DNA from: Saccharothrix australiensis
GTDB taxonomy: Bacteria > Actinomycetota > Actinomycetes > Mycobacteriales > Pseudonocardiaceae
Length of the DNA stretch: 64,000 nucleotides
Assembly (NCBI RefSeq): GCF_003634935.1
Contig: NZ_RBXO01000001.1
Location: 7,093,501-7,157,500 of the forward strand
Direction: 5' to 3'
Positions 38,475-47,954 of this stretch are shown in pieces. Made by a program: the position numbers and the translations under genes. A model generated the notes under the pieces. That model was not told the origin of the DNA. It saw only the letters and a program-made list of their open reading frames with translations, and searched no databases. Within the stretch, counting starts at the first letter, position 1. The number at the start of each line of letters is the position of its first letter.

Positions 38475-41400
38475 TCAAACGCCCACGTTCTGCACGATCA
38501 CCGAGCCGCGGCCCACGACCGCACCCCCGGAGGTCTGCACGGTCAGCTCACCGCGCAGCACGCGGCCCGCACCGGCCTGGCCGGTGGCGGTCACCACGCT
38601 CGGCACGGTCCACGTCGCGCCGGCGGTGCGCGCGGCGTCGCTGTCCGTCACCGCCACGGTGCCCAGGCCGGCCACCGCGTAGACGTCGATGTAGTCGTAC
38701 TCCGTGGTGCCGGTGGGCACCGCGTAGCCGTCCACCCGCACGCGCCACAGGCCCGCGGCCGGGGCGTCCACCGTCACCGACTCCTCCGAGTCGCCGTCCG
38801 CCGACTGGGCCGCCTGCGCGCACGTGCCGGACGTGCAGTCGAACACGGTCAGGTCGAGGTCGGCCGAGATGTCACCGGTCCGGCCGATGGCCGCCCGCAG
38901 CGACGTGGCACCCGCCGGGACGGTCACGTCGTAGTGCTGCGCCGCGCCCTGGGCGATGGACGGGCGGCCCTGCTTGGCGCTGTCCAGCGCACCCCCGACG
39001 AGCTTGCCGGTGAACGCCGCCAGGCTGTTGGTCACCGCGTACTCGCGGTCGAGCCCGACACCGACCCGCGCCGACGGGATGGTGTCCGGGTCGGGGCTGA
39101 CCGAGGTGCCCAGCACCGACGCCGTCACGGTGTACGGCGTGGCGTCCGCGTCGGACGTGCGGCGCGACTCGACCACGATCTCCCACACGCCCGGCACCGG
39201 GTTGGCGACGGTGCGGCTCGTCGGCGAACCGCCCGCGCAGCCCGCGCCCGCGTCCGGGTGGTAGCAGTTGGTGGACGAGGTCACGTCGGCCGGCACGCCG
39301 TACGGGTCGTAGCGCAGGAACCGGACCTGGCCCTTGCCCGCCTCGGGGCCGCCGCCGGCCAGGTCGACCTTCAGCGCGCTGGTGCCCACCGGCACCCGCA
39401 CGAAGTGGTTGTGCGACTGGTTGCGCGGGATGGTGCCGGTCTTGGTGACCGCGAACTTGTTCGCCGCGGTGAACTCCTCCGCCGCGAACACCGTGTTCAG
39501 GGTGAGCGCGTCGACGCCGCGCGTGGCCGGGTTGTCCAGCTTGAGCACCGCGGAGTGCGCGCCCGCCTTGGTGGGCTTGACCTTCACGTCGAACTTCACC
39601 GGCGCGTTCAGCGGCAGGCTGACGGCGGACCGGGACGAGAACGTCCCGTCGTTGCCCTGCCAGTGCACCAGGAACTGCTGGTTGCGGTTCGGGCCGGTGG
39701 TGCGGGTCAGGGTGTAGGTCCGCACGTACTCCTTGCCGATCGCGACGCCCTCGCGGTCGTGGATGCCCACGCCCGTGTTCGGGGTGGCCAGCAGCGGCGA
39801 CAGCGCGGTGTTCACGGTGACCGACGTGGTGACGGCCTGCGTGTTCGGGTGGGCGTTGAGCAGGTCCCACGAGCGCTTGACGTCGAACAAACCGGCGCCC
39901 TGCTCGTACGCCTTGAGCGACGAGACCCACTTCGCGCCGGACCGGATGGCGGTGCGCAGGTCGCGGGCGTTCGGGCGCTCGCCGTTGTGCTCGGCCTTGT
40001 ACGCGCCGACGAGCAGCGCCGCCGCGCCGGTGGCCTGCGGTGCGGCCATCGACGTTCCGTTCAACATGGCGTAGCCGGCGGGCAGCGCGTAGGTCCCGGC
40101 GACGGGGCCGGGCACCTGCCACTGCGGCACGGTCGAGATCGCCGAGCCGGGCGCGACGATGTCCGGCTTGAAGCCGCCGTCCTCCCGCGGACCGCGCGAG
40201 GAGAAGCCGTGCAGGCCCTCGCGCTGCGCGGTGACCGAGCCGTAGTTGGACAGCCAGGTGTCCTTGGTGATGTACGACCCGACGCTGACCGCGTCCGTCG
40301 CCACCGACGGGTCGCCGACGGTGTTCGCGCCCGCGCCGCTGTTGCCGGCGGAGATGAAGATCTGCACGTTGTACTCGGCGATGGTGCGGTTGTACAGCTC
40401 CGCGCGCGCGTTGTTGCCGTCGTTCAGCGCGGGCAGCCCGCCGATGGAGATGTTCACGACGTCCGCGCCGTTGCGCGCCGCGTACAGCACGCCGTCGATC
40501 AGGCCCGACGCCGTGCACGACGGGGTCGCCAGGCAGACCTTGACCGCCATCAGCTTCGCGCCGGGCGCGGCGCCGGTCATCCGGCCGCCGAACAGCTTGT
40601 CGGCGGCGGTGATGCCCGCGACGTGCGTGCCGTGCGCGGCGGCCGAGATGCCGATGTTGACGTACGCGGTGCCCGCGTTGTCGTAGATCGAGCGGTCGGT
40701 CTGCACCACGAACGGCACGGTGTCCAGCACCGGGGTGGCCGGGTCGTCGACGCCGAAGTGGCCGACGTCCTTCTTGTACTTGTAGTCGATCATCGGGGCC
40801 TGGTCGGTGAAGTCGCCGTCACCGTCCACGTCCACGCGGACTTCCTTGGTGGTGACGTCCTGGAGGACGCCGAACGCGTCCGCCCGGTCGCCGTCGCGGT
40901 TGATGTCGCCGCCGGTCTCGCTGTTGGCCAGGCCCAGGTCGCCCGAGGTCTCGGAGAACACGCCGATGCTGAACGGGCCGCCGGTCGCGGGCGCCTGGTA
41001 GGTCCGGCCCTGATGGGTGAACCTGCCGTTGTGCCGCCCCGAGACCTGGACCCAGGTGCCGTCGCCGGAGTCCGTGGCGTTGGCGTTGTACCAGTCGACG
41101 ATCTTGCGCTCACCGGTCGACGTGGTGGCCAGCGCCGGGTGGTCCAGGTCGATGCCGGTGTCCAGGATCGCGATGGTCGTGCCGCGCCCGTCCCACCGGC
41201 GGTGCTCGTCGGTGAACTGCGCCGCCTTGGTGTCCTCGATCGGCAGGTAGGGGTTCTTCTTGGGCGTCTTCGCGCCCGGCGCGGGCTGCGGCAGCGGCGA
41301 GGTCGCGCCCTCGGGGCGCGGGTCGTCCAGCGCCACCAGGCCGTCGACGTCCACGGCGCGCACGGAGGCCAACCCGGCGGCCTTCTCGGCGTTGTCGCGG

Positions 41401-41723
41401 GGCACGGAGACCTTGAGGTACGACACGTCCCGCTCGGTCGACTCGACGACGCCGCCGAGGGCCTTCAGGTCCGCCTCGGCGGAGTCCAGCTCGCCCTCCT
41501 CGGCCGCGACCAGCAGGGTCACGGTGTCCTGGCCGGCGCGCTCGGCCGCGGCCAGGTGTTCCCGGTCCTGCTTGTCGAGCCCCTTGTCGGCGGGCGCGGG
41601 CGCGGTCGGCGCCTCCTGCGCGACGGCCGGAGCGGCGGCGAAGCCGAACCCAGTCGTGCCCAGTACGGCGGCCAGCAAGGCCGCACTGGTGCGGTGTCTC
41701 CACCGGCTTGCTGAGTTGTTCAC
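38475..41723 (-). CDS. Secreted S8 (subtilisin-like) serine protease, large multidomain
   Basis: A 1082-residue exported subtilase. Signal peptide 1-36 (…APAVAQ), an I9-like propeptide (55-135), then the catalytic domain with Asp188 (AILDTGIDLDHP), His364 (AAHGTHVAGI), Asn461 of the oxyanion hole (SAGNSGAG) and Ser558 (LNGTSMAAPQ). A long insert between Asp and His carries two calcium-type loops (DINRDGDRAD, DVDGDGDFTD). The C-terminal 450 residues are beta-sandwich domains ending in a PPC-like module. GTG 41723 follows AAGGG by about 10 nt. It pairs, convergently, with the propeptide-like lipoprotein gene. Confidence 0.94.
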   Translation of the reverse strand: MNNSASRWRHRTSAALLAAVLGTTGFGFAAAPAVAQEAPTAPAPADKGLDKQDREHLAAAERAGQDTVTLLVAAEEGELDSAEADLKALGGVVESTERDVSYLKVSVPRDNAEKAAGLASVRAVDVDGLVALDDPRPEGATSPLPQPAPGAKTPKKNPYLPIEDTKAAQFTDEHRRWDGRGTTIAILDTGIDLDHPALATTSTGERKIVDWYNANATDSGDGTWVQVSGRHNGRFTHQGRTYQAPATGGPFSIGVFSETSGDLGLANSETGGDINRDGDRADAFGVLQDVTTKEVRVDVDGDGDFTDQAPMIDYKYKKDVGHFGVDDPATPVLDTVPFVVQTDRSIYDNAGTAYVNIGISAAAHGTHVAGITAADKLFGGRMTGAAPGAKLMAVKVCLATPSCTASGLIDGVLYAARNGADVVNISIGGLPALNDGNNARAELYNRTIAEYNVQIFISAGNSGAGANTVGDPSVATDAVSVGSYITKDTWLSNYGSVTAQREGLHGFSSRGPREDGGFKPDIVAPGSAISTVPQWQVPGPVAGTYALPAGYAMLNGTSMAAPQATGAAALLVGAYKAEHNGERPNARDLRTAIRSGAKWVSSLKAYEQGAGLFDVKRSWDLLNAHPNTQAVTTSVTVNTALSPLLATPNTGVGIHDREGVAIGKEYVRTYTLTRTTGPNRNQQFLVHWQGNDGTFSSRSAVSLPLNAPVKFDVKVKPTKAGAHSAVLKLDNPATRGVDALTLNTVFAAEEFTAANKFAVTKTGTIPRNQSHNHFVRVPVGTSALKVDLAGGGPEAGKGQVRFLRYDPYGVPADVTSSTNCYHPDAGAGCAGGSPTSRTVANPVPGVWEIVVESRRTSDADATPYTVTASVLGTSVSPDPDTIPSARVGVGLDREYAVTNSLAAFTGKLVGGALDSAKQGRPSIAQGAAQHYDVTVPAGATSLRAAIGRTGDISADLDLTVFDCTSGTCAQAAQSADGDSEESVTVDAPAAGLWRVRVDGYAVPTGTTEYDYIDVYAVAGLGTVAVTDSDAARTAGATWTVPSVVTATGQAGAGRVLRGELTVQTSGGAVVGRGSVIVQNVGV

Positions 41724-41796
41724 GGCGCAAACCCTTCTAGGGGAAAGAGTGGCGCAAGCACATCTCCCCCGGTCCGGCCGGACAATCATGCGAACA

Positions 41797-41839
41797 GCGC
41801 AATAGGAGGGTCCACATTGGACTGAACGGGGTATTGCGC
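41797..41839. promoter_or_regulatory. Nested inverted repeats upstream of the S8 protease
   Basis: GCGCAATA (41797-41804) pairs with TATTGCGC (41832-41839). Nearly centred inside them GTCCA-CAT-TGGAC (41810-41822) is a second dyad. They sit about 75-115 bp before the protease start, where an operator would be expected. The rest of the 279-bp gap contains nothing else I can name. Confidence 0.5.
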
Positions 41840-42002
41840 GGGCCGGCGCGCGGCGGCGCGCCTGCCGGGTACCCCGGTCGCGCCCCCGGTCAAGGGCCGA
41901 CCGGCCGGAATGCCGAACACTGTCAACCGTCAACCACCGACCGGGTGCCGGCGCGGGTGATGAATCGCCGACCGGCGCGATCGCGAGGACACTGGTGGCA
42001 TC

Positions 42003-42812
42003 GTGGACTCCGCACCTGTCGACCGGGTAGCCGACGAGCTGTACGCCCTGCCGCCGGCGCGGTTCGTCGCGGCCAGGGACGCCCACGCCCGCGCCGCGCT
42101 GGACCGGGGCGACAAGGCGCTCGCGAAGGAGATCTCCGCGCTGCGCAAGCCGACGGTGGCCGCGTGGGCGCTGAACCAGCTCGCCCGCTACCGGGCGGCG
42201 GAACTGGCCGAGGCGGTCGCGCTGGGCGATCAGCTGCGGGCCGCGCAGGAGGGGCTGCGCGGCCGGGAGCTGCGGGAACTGGGCGCGCGGCGGCGGGTGG
42301 TCGTCGGCGCGCTGGTGCGGCTGGCCGAGGCGCTGGCGGTGGACCGCGGCACGCCGCTCGGGTCGGACGCGGTGCAGCAGGTGCGCGCCACGCTGACGGC
42401 GGCGCTGGCGGACGCCGTGCTGGCCGCGCGCATCCGGGCCGGGCGGCTGGTCCGACCGGTCGAGCAGTCCGGGTTCGGCCCGCTGAGCGAGCGGGCCACG
42501 CCGGTCCGCGACGACCTGGCGCCCCGGCGCGAGCGGCGGCGCGAGCGCAAGCTGGCCCAGGCCAGGGACGAGATCACGGCGGCGCGGACCGAGGTGGAGG
42601 CGGCCGACTCGGCGGTGACCGAGGCCGAGGCGGCGCTGGCCGAGCGGGAGGACCACGCGGAGTCGCTGCGGGCCGAGTTGCGGCGCGCGCAGCAGGCCGC
42701 GCAGGAGGCGTCGACCCGCGTCGCGCGGGCGAAGCGCCGGGCCGCCACCGCGCGCGAGAAGCTGACCGGCGCGGAGGCGCGCATGACCGAACTGCGTGGC
42801 GACTCCGTGTAG
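42003..42812 (+). CDS. Conserved actinobacterial coiled-coil protein of unknown function
   Basis: A 269-residue protein without membrane segments or signal peptide. The first half contains LYALPPARFVAARDAHARAALDRGDKALAKEISALRKPTVAAWALNQLAR, a pattern recurring in many uncharacterised actinobacterial proteins. The second half (about 175-265) is a long Ala/Glu/Arg coiled coil with REARRERKLAQARDEITAART-like heptads. It is cytosolic and probably oligomeric. GTG 42003 starts MDSAPVDRVADELYALP. It is divergent from the S8 protease and followed by a 376-bp gap. Confidence 0.7.
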   Translation: MDSAPVDRVADELYALPPARFVAARDAHARAALDRGDKALAKEISALRKPTVAAWALNQLARYRAAELAEAVALGDQLRAAQEGLRGRELRELGARRRVVVGALVRLAEALAVDRGTPLGSDAVQQVRATLTAALADAVLAARIRAGRLVRPVEQSGFGPLSERATPVRDDLAPRRERRRERKLAQARDEITAARTEVEAADSAVTEAEAALAEREDHAESLRAELRRAQQAAQEASTRVARAKRRAATAREKLTGAEARMTELRGDSV

Positions 42813-43188
42813 TGACCCTGGACACGACGGGAACGCGTGTGGTATGCCGCTCGTTCTACTCCTGGTCGGCTCGCGGTCGCCGCCCGGACGTCAGGACCCA
42901 CCAAGCGCCCCCTCCCCCCTGGGCGCGCGGCAGGCCCTCTCCCCGAGGCGTCGCTGGGCGCCCGCACCAGTCGGCCGCCGTCGGCCGGACGGAAACACCC
43001 CCTCGCCGAACGGCCGGCGGCCCCCACCGCAGCGGCGCGCGCGTCACCCGACGTGGCGTGCGCGCCGCGTCGACCCCTCCCCGCCGGGACCCTTCCGATC
43101 CCGCTCGCCGGTAACCCGGTCGGGACGTCCGGGAGCGGATTCCACTCGACCCTCGTCCACGACGGCCGCCGCCCACTAGACTTGGTCG
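42813..43188. other. Gap without a gene
   Basis: No open frame here has credible codon use or a start site. The only structure is a hairpin: GCGGCGCGC (43032-43040) pairs with GCGCGCCGC (43060-43068) around a 19-nt partly paired loop, which may terminate transcription of the coiled-coil gene. Confidence 0.5.
43177..43182 (+). promoter_or_regulatory. Leaderless -10 of the FAD-dehydrogenase gene
   Basis: TAGACT fits TANNNT and ends 6 nt before ATG 43189, with no ribosome site. Confidence 0.55.
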
Positions 43189-44838
43189 ATGGACGCGGAT
43201 GTCATCGTCGTCGGCGCGGGTCTGGCCGGGCTCGTCGCCACCGCCGAACTCGCCGACGCGGGCCGCAGGGTCATCCTGCTCGACCAGGAGCCGGCCGCCT
43301 CGCTGGGCGGTCAGGCGTTCTGGTCGTTCGGCGGCCTCTTCCTGGTCGACACGCCCGAGCAGCGCAGGCTGAAGGTCAGGGACTCCGCGGACCTGGCCCT
43401 CCAGGACTGGCTCGGCTCCGCCGCGTTCGACCGGGACACCGACCACTGGGCGCGCCGGTGGGCCGAGGCGTACGTGCACTTCGCCGCCGGCGAGAAGCGG
43501 AGCTGGCTGCACGCGCTGGGCATGCGCTGGTTCCCGTTCGTGCAGTGGGCCGAGCGCGGCGGGTACTTCGCGGACGGCCACGGCAACTCCGTACCCCGCT
43601 TCCACGTCACCTGGGGCACCGGACCCGCCGTCGTGGAGCCGTTCGAGCGCCGGGTGCGCGCCGCCGTCGCGGCCGGGCTCGTGCAGCTCAGGTTCCGGCA
43701 CCGCGTCACGGGGCTCACCACGACCGGCGGCGCGGTCGACGGCGTGCGCGGCGAGGTCCTCGAACCCAGCACCGCCCGCCGGGGCGAGCCCAGCTCCCGG
43801 ACCGGCGTCGACGACTTCGAGCTGCGCGCCCAGGCCGTCGTCGTCACGTCCGGCGGCATCGGCGCGAACCAGGAGCTGGTGCGCCGCAACTGGCCGGCGC
43901 GGCTGGGCGCACCGCCCGAGCACATGCTCTCCGGCGTGCCCGACCACGTGGACGGGCAGCTCCTCCAGGTGGTGCGGGAGGCGGGCGGCGACCTCGTCAA
44001 CGAGGACCGGATGTGGCACTACCCCGAGGGCATCGCCAACTACGCGCCGATCTGGAACCGCCACGGCATCCGCATCCTGGCCGGCCCGTCCTCGCTGTGG
44101 TTGGACGCCACCGGTCGGCGGCTGCCGACGCCGCTGTTTCCGGGCTTCGACGCGCTCGGGGCGTTGGAGCACATCGTGCGGACGGGCCACGCGCACTCGT
44201 GGTTCGTGCTGAACCAGCGGATCATCGGCAAGGAGTTCGCGCTGTCCGGCTCCGAGCAGAACCCCGACCTGACGGGCAAGGACGTCCGGCAGGTGCTGCG
44301 GCGCGGGCTGCCCGGCGCGGTCGGCCCCGTGGACGAGTTCGCCAAGCGGTCCGAGGAGTTCGTCCTGGCGCGCACGGTCGCCGACCTGGCCGCCGGCATG
44401 AACAAGCTCACCGGCGCGGACCTGATCGACGCCGCCGCGCTGGAACGCCTGATCAAGGCGCGCGACCGACAGGTGATGTCGGGCCTGGGGAAGGACATGC
44501 AGGTCAACGCGATGCGCGAGGCCCGCCGCTTCCTGACCGACAAACTGATCCGCGTCGTCGAACCACACCCGCTGCTGGACCCGAAGGCGGGCCCGCTGAT
44601 CGCCGTGCGCCTGTCCGTGCTGACCCGCAAGACGTTGGGCGGCCTGCACACCGACCTCTCCGGCCGCGTGCTGAAGGCGGGCGGCTCCCCGCTCGACGGC
44701 GTCTACGCGGCCGGCGAGGCGGCCGGCTTCGGCGGCGGCGGCCTGCACGGGTACCGCGCCCTGGAGGGCACCTTCCTGGGCGGCTGCCTGTTCTCGGGCC
44801 GAGTGGCCGGCCGAGCCGCCGCCCAGGCGGTCAAGTAG
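43189..44838 (+). CDS. FAD-binding dehydrogenase, fumarate reductase/KstD-like flavoprotein
   Basis: A 549-residue flavoprotein. The ADP-binding fold is DVIVVGAGLAGLVATAELADAGRRVILLDQEPAASLGGQAFWSFGGLF. The second FAD contact is near the C-terminus (GGLHTDLSGRVLKAGGSPLDGVYAAGEAAGFGGGGLHGYRALEGTFLGGCLFSGRVAGRAAA). The GEAAGFGGGG and LGGCLFSGR pattern belongs to the KstD/fumarate-reductase superfamily, in the subgroup often annotated FAD-binding dehydrogenase. It likely removes hydrogens next to a carbonyl of a steroid-like or other ring ketone; the substrate is not certain. It is transcribed alone from a leaderless promoter. Confidence 0.9.
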   Translation: MDADVIVVGAGLAGLVATAELADAGRRVILLDQEPAASLGGQAFWSFGGLFLVDTPEQRRLKVRDSADLALQDWLGSAAFDRDTDHWARRWAEAYVHFAAGEKRSWLHALGMRWFPFVQWAERGGYFADGHGNSVPRFHVTWGTGPAVVEPFERRVRAAVAAGLVQLRFRHRVTGLTTTGGAVDGVRGEVLEPSTARRGEPSSRTGVDDFELRAQAVVVTSGGIGANQELVRRNWPARLGAPPEHMLSGVPDHVDGQLLQVVREAGGDLVNEDRMWHYPEGIANYAPIWNRHGIRILAGPSSLWLDATGRRLPTPLFPGFDALGALEHIVRTGHAHSWFVLNQRIIGKEFALSGSEQNPDLTGKDVRQVLRRGLPGAVGPVDEFAKRSEEFVLARTVADLAAGMNKLTGADLIDAAALERLIKARDRQVMSGLGKDMQVNAMREARRFLTDKLIRVVEPHPLLDPKAGPLIAVRLSVLTRKTLGGLHTDLSGRVLKAGGSPLDGVYAAGEAAGFGGGGLHGYRALEGTFLGGCLFSGRVAGRAAAQAVK

Positions 44839-45060
44839 CCCGACACCTCGACGAACCGACTGCCGCCCACCCCGGAACCGGCGACGAAACACAACCACCG
44901 ACGCAAGCACCGCCCGCCGCGTATTACCCGCGCGGTCGCTGTGCTGGGGTGGGGTTGCCTCGGCGGCCGGACCTGCCTCGGCTTGAGCGTGGGCCGCGGT
45001 CGTTGGGTCGGTGGAAGCAGTTGTGGGGTCCGGTGGCGCGGGGGTGGTGATGGGGTCGGG

Positions 45061-47799
45061 TCAGCCGGCGAGGGCTTTGGAGTCCAGTTTGCGGGCCAGT
45101 TCGTCCGCGTCCGACAGCCGCAGGCCGCGGTAGAGCAGGAGCGCGGTCAGCCAGTGCGGTGCCGCCGCCTCGCCGCTCTCCGACTGCTCCAGCGCGTCGC
45201 CGATCGCACGGTGGCACAGGGCCTCCTGGTAGCGGTCGCCCAGGCGTTCCGCCAGTGCCAGGCCCGCCCGGTAGGAGTCCAGCGCCTCCTCCAGCCTGCC
45301 CAGTTGCTGCAACGCCGAACCGACGGTGTGCAGGGTCGCGGTGTGCGCCTTCGACGGCGCGGCCGTCTGGAAGAGGTTCAGCGCCTCCGTCGCGTGCCGC
45401 AGCGCCTCCTCCGGCCGGCGCCGGCGCAGCAGCAGGTCCGCCAGGTTGTTCTGCACGCCGGCCTGCGTGCGCTTGTCACCGACCTCCCGCGCGACCTCCA
45501 GCGCCTCCAGGATCGTCTCCTGCGCCCGGTCCAGGCGGTCGTCGGCCATGAGGCAGTAGCCGAGGTTCGCGAGCGCCGCCAGTTCCAGGTGCCGGTCGCC
45601 GCCGGACAGCTCCGCCGCGCGCGTGCACGCGTCGATCGCCTCCTCGATCCGCCCCAGGTCGGCCAGCGTGGAACCCAGGCGCAGCAGGAAGGTGGCCTGC
45701 GCGTGCTCGTCGCCCAGGTCGCGGGCGGCCGACAGGCCGATGCGGCACAGCGCCAGCCGGTCGAGCCGGTTGCCGCGCCGGAAGTGGAACGCGTCCAGGC
45801 ACAGCGCGAGCTGCCAGGTCCGCTCGCCCTCCCGGTTGGTGAGCGCGGTCTCCAGCGCCAGGCCCAGGTTCGCCTCCTCCAGCGTGAACCAGTCCAGCGC
45901 GGCGGCGTGGGACGGCAGTTCCGGGAAGCTCGCGGGCCGGTGCTCGGGCGGGCCGAAGGGCCGCACGTGGTCGGACAGGTGGGCACGGGCCGAGTCGGCG
46001 ACCCACAGGTAGTAGTCCAGGAGCCGCCGCGTCGCCGCCGAAGTGTCCACTTCGGACTCGCCGGCCGCCAGGTGGTGGGTGAACAGCCGCACGAGGTCGT
46101 GCCGCGAGTAGCGGTCCGGCGTCGACTCGTGCAGCAGGTTCGCGTACGCCAGGGTCCGCAGGTGGGTCCGCGCGCTCACCACGTTGATGTCGAGCAGGGC
46201 GGCGGCGGTGTAGCTGTCGAGGTCCGTGCCGGGGTGCAGCCCGAGCCTGCGCAGCAGCCGCGCCGCGCCCTCCGGCAGTTCCCGGTAGCTCACGGCGAGC
46301 GCCGCGTGGACGCCGCGACCCGCCTCGGGCAGCTCCAGCGCCGACAGCCGGTGCTGCTCGTCGCGGAGTTCGTCCACCAGCGACTGGATGGTCCACCGCG
46401 GCCGGGACGCCAGCCGCGCTCCCGCGATCCGCAGCGCCAGCGGCAGCCGGTCGCACAGCTCGACCAGCTCGGCGACGGCTTCCGGCTCCTGGTCGATCCG
46501 GTGCCTGCCGAGCAGGGCCGCCAGCAGGTCCTCCGCGCTGTCCTCCGGCAACGTCTGCACGTGCAGGGCGGACGCGCCCTCGGTCACCACCAGGTCGTCC
46601 AGCCGGTGCCTGCTGGTGACCAGCACCAGGCAGCCGGCGGAGCCCGGCAGCAGCGGCCGGACCTGCTCGGCGGACCGGGCGTTGTCCAGGAACACCAGCA
46701 CCCGCCGTCCGGCGAGCAGCGAGCGGAACTGCGCCGCCTGCGTCTCCAGGTCGGCGGCGATCTGCGAGTCGGTCAGCCCGAGCGCCCGCAGGAAGCCGAT
46801 CAGCGCCGTGCGCGGGTCGAGCGGCTCGGTCTCGTCGAACCCGCGCAGGTTCACGAACAGCTGGCCGTCCGGGAAGTCCGCCGCCACCCGGTGCGCCCAG
46901 CGCAGCGCGAGCGCCGTCTTGCCGACGCCCGCCGGCCCGACCAGCAGCCCGATCGCCGAGTCGCCGCGCAGGCTCTCGGCGAGGTCGCACAGCTCGGGCT
47001 CGCGCCCGACGAACCCCCGGTGCTCGCGGGGCAGCTGGGCGGGCGCGTGGCCCCGCGGCTCGACGGGCACGGGCGCGGTGTCGCCCGCCAGCACCGCCTG
47101 GTACGCCTCGCGCAGCTCGGGACCGGGGTCGACGCCCAGTTCCTCCACCAGCTGCTCCCGCGTGCGGTGGAACAGCTCCAGCGCCTCGGCCTGCCGACCC
47201 GTCCGGTGCAGCGCCAGCACGAGCCGGGCGACGAGGGCCTCCCGCAGCGGGTGCGCGGCCACGGCGTCGCGCAGGCCCGACACGGCCTCGGCGGCCCGGC
47301 CGAGCCGGAACAGCCGCGTCGCCAGGTCCTGCACCGCCACCAGCCGCAGCTCCTCCAGCCGCGCCGACACGGCCTCCCGCACCGCCTCGCCGGGCACGTC
47401 GGCCAGCACCGGGCCGCGCCACAGCGCCAACGCGCTGGTCAGCAGCCCCACGGCGACCTCGTCGGCGGCGTCGCGCGCGGCGGCGACCAGGTCCTCGAAC
47501 CGGAACACGTCCACCGCGTCCCGCTCGCCGGTGAGCGCGTAGCCGGGCGCGCGGGTGATCAGCGCCACACCGCCGGTCAGCACCTTGCGCAGTTGGGCGA
47601 TATGTCCCTGGAGCGCGGCCTTCGCCTGCGGCGGCGGTGACCCGTCCCACACCAGGGACAGCAGTCGATCACCGGACACGACGCGGTTCAGCTCCAGCGC
47701 CAGCGCCGCCAGGACGGTGCGGCGCTTGGCCGCGCCCAGCCGAACAGCCCCGCCATCTGCGGAAACGAGTTCAACAGGGCCGAGCAGGTTCACCCGCAT
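45061..47799 (-). CDS. AfsR/SARP-family transcriptional regulator with NB-ARC and TPR domains
   Basis: A 912-residue SARP regulator. An OmpR-like DNA-binding domain (1-100: MRVNLLGPVELVSADGGAVRLGAAKRRTVLAALAL) is followed by the BTAD all-helical domain (to about 240). The NB-ARC ATPase has Walker A GPAGVGKT near 290 and RVLVFLDNAR as Walker B. The TPR repeats (about 640-890) include ALANLGYCLMADDRLDRAQETI and ATLHTVGSALQQLGRLEEAL. This AfsR-like layout controls secondary metabolism or other clusters in actinomycetes. It is divergent from ESX module 2, with three 11-bp-phased repeats between them, so that module is the likely target. Confidence 0.94.
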   Translation of the reverse strand: MRVNLLGPVELVSADGGAVRLGAAKRRTVLAALALELNRVVSGDRLLSLVWDGSPPPQAKAALQGHIAQLRKVLTGGVALITRAPGYALTGERDAVDVFRFEDLVAAARDAADEVAVGLLTSALALWRGPVLADVPGEAVREAVSARLEELRLVAVQDLATRLFRLGRAAEAVSGLRDAVAAHPLREALVARLVLALHRTGRQAEALELFHRTREQLVEELGVDPGPELREAYQAVLAGDTAPVPVEPRGHAPAQLPREHRGFVGREPELCDLAESLRGDSAIGLLVGPAGVGKTALALRWAHRVAADFPDGQLFVNLRGFDETEPLDPRTALIGFLRALGLTDSQIAADLETQAAQFRSLLAGRRVLVFLDNARSAEQVRPLLPGSAGCLVLVTSRHRLDDLVVTEGASALHVQTLPEDSAEDLLAALLGRHRIDQEPEAVAELVELCDRLPLALRIAGARLASRPRWTIQSLVDELRDEQHRLSALELPEAGRGVHAALAVSYRELPEGAARLLRRLGLHPGTDLDSYTAAALLDINVVSARTHLRTLAYANLLHESTPDRYSRHDLVRLFTHHLAAGESEVDTSAATRRLLDYYLWVADSARAHLSDHVRPFGPPEHRPASFPELPSHAAALDWFTLEEANLGLALETALTNREGERTWQLALCLDAFHFRRGNRLDRLALCRIGLSAARDLGDEHAQATFLLRLGSTLADLGRIEEAIDACTRAAELSGGDRHLELAALANLGYCLMADDRLDRAQETILEALEVAREVGDKRTQAGVQNNLADLLLRRRRPEEALRHATEALNLFQTAAPSKAHTATLHTVGSALQQLGRLEEALDSYRAGLALAERLGDRYQEALCHRAIGDALEQSESGEAAAPHWLTALLLYRGLRLSDADELARKLDSKALAG

Positions 47800-47872
47800 C
47801 CTGAAGACCTTTCGGCATCGTCACCCGTAGTGAGGCAGTTTCGCACAGTGGTCGCGCTCTCCGGCGCACCCG

Positions 47873-47900
47873 CATTGGCGCGACGTTGGGCGGGCGTTGG
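47873..47900. promoter_or_regulatory. SARP-type direct repeats with 11-bp phasing
   Basis: CATTGG (47873), CGTTGG (47884) and CGTTGG (47895) recur with exactly 11 bp between starts, one helical turn. SARP proteins bind such heptameric direct repeats over the -35 region. They lie 55 bp before the ESX module 2 start and 74 bp from the SARP gene start, so either or both may be controlled. Confidence 0.65.
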
Positions 47901-47954
47901 AGGGGAGGGTGAACCTGGATTTCGTCCAGCAGGCTGCCTTCGCGAGGGAATCCG

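Noticed and set aside
38412..41714. A 1100-codon open frame on the plus strand opposite the S8 protease
   Set aside because: It is a GC-bias shadow of the protease: composition is dominated by Arg, Ala and Val repeats with no domain, and the minus-strand frame has complete catalytic motifs.
41724..42656. N-terminal extension of the S8 protease frame up to 42656
   Set aside because: The frame stays open by GC bias, but the signal peptide with GTG 41723 and its ribosome site mark the real start, and the extension lies opposite the coiled-coil gene.
42856..44910. 684-codon minus-strand frame opposite the FAD dehydrogenase
   Set aside because: No recognisable motif; the plus-strand frame has two FAD signatures and a promoter.
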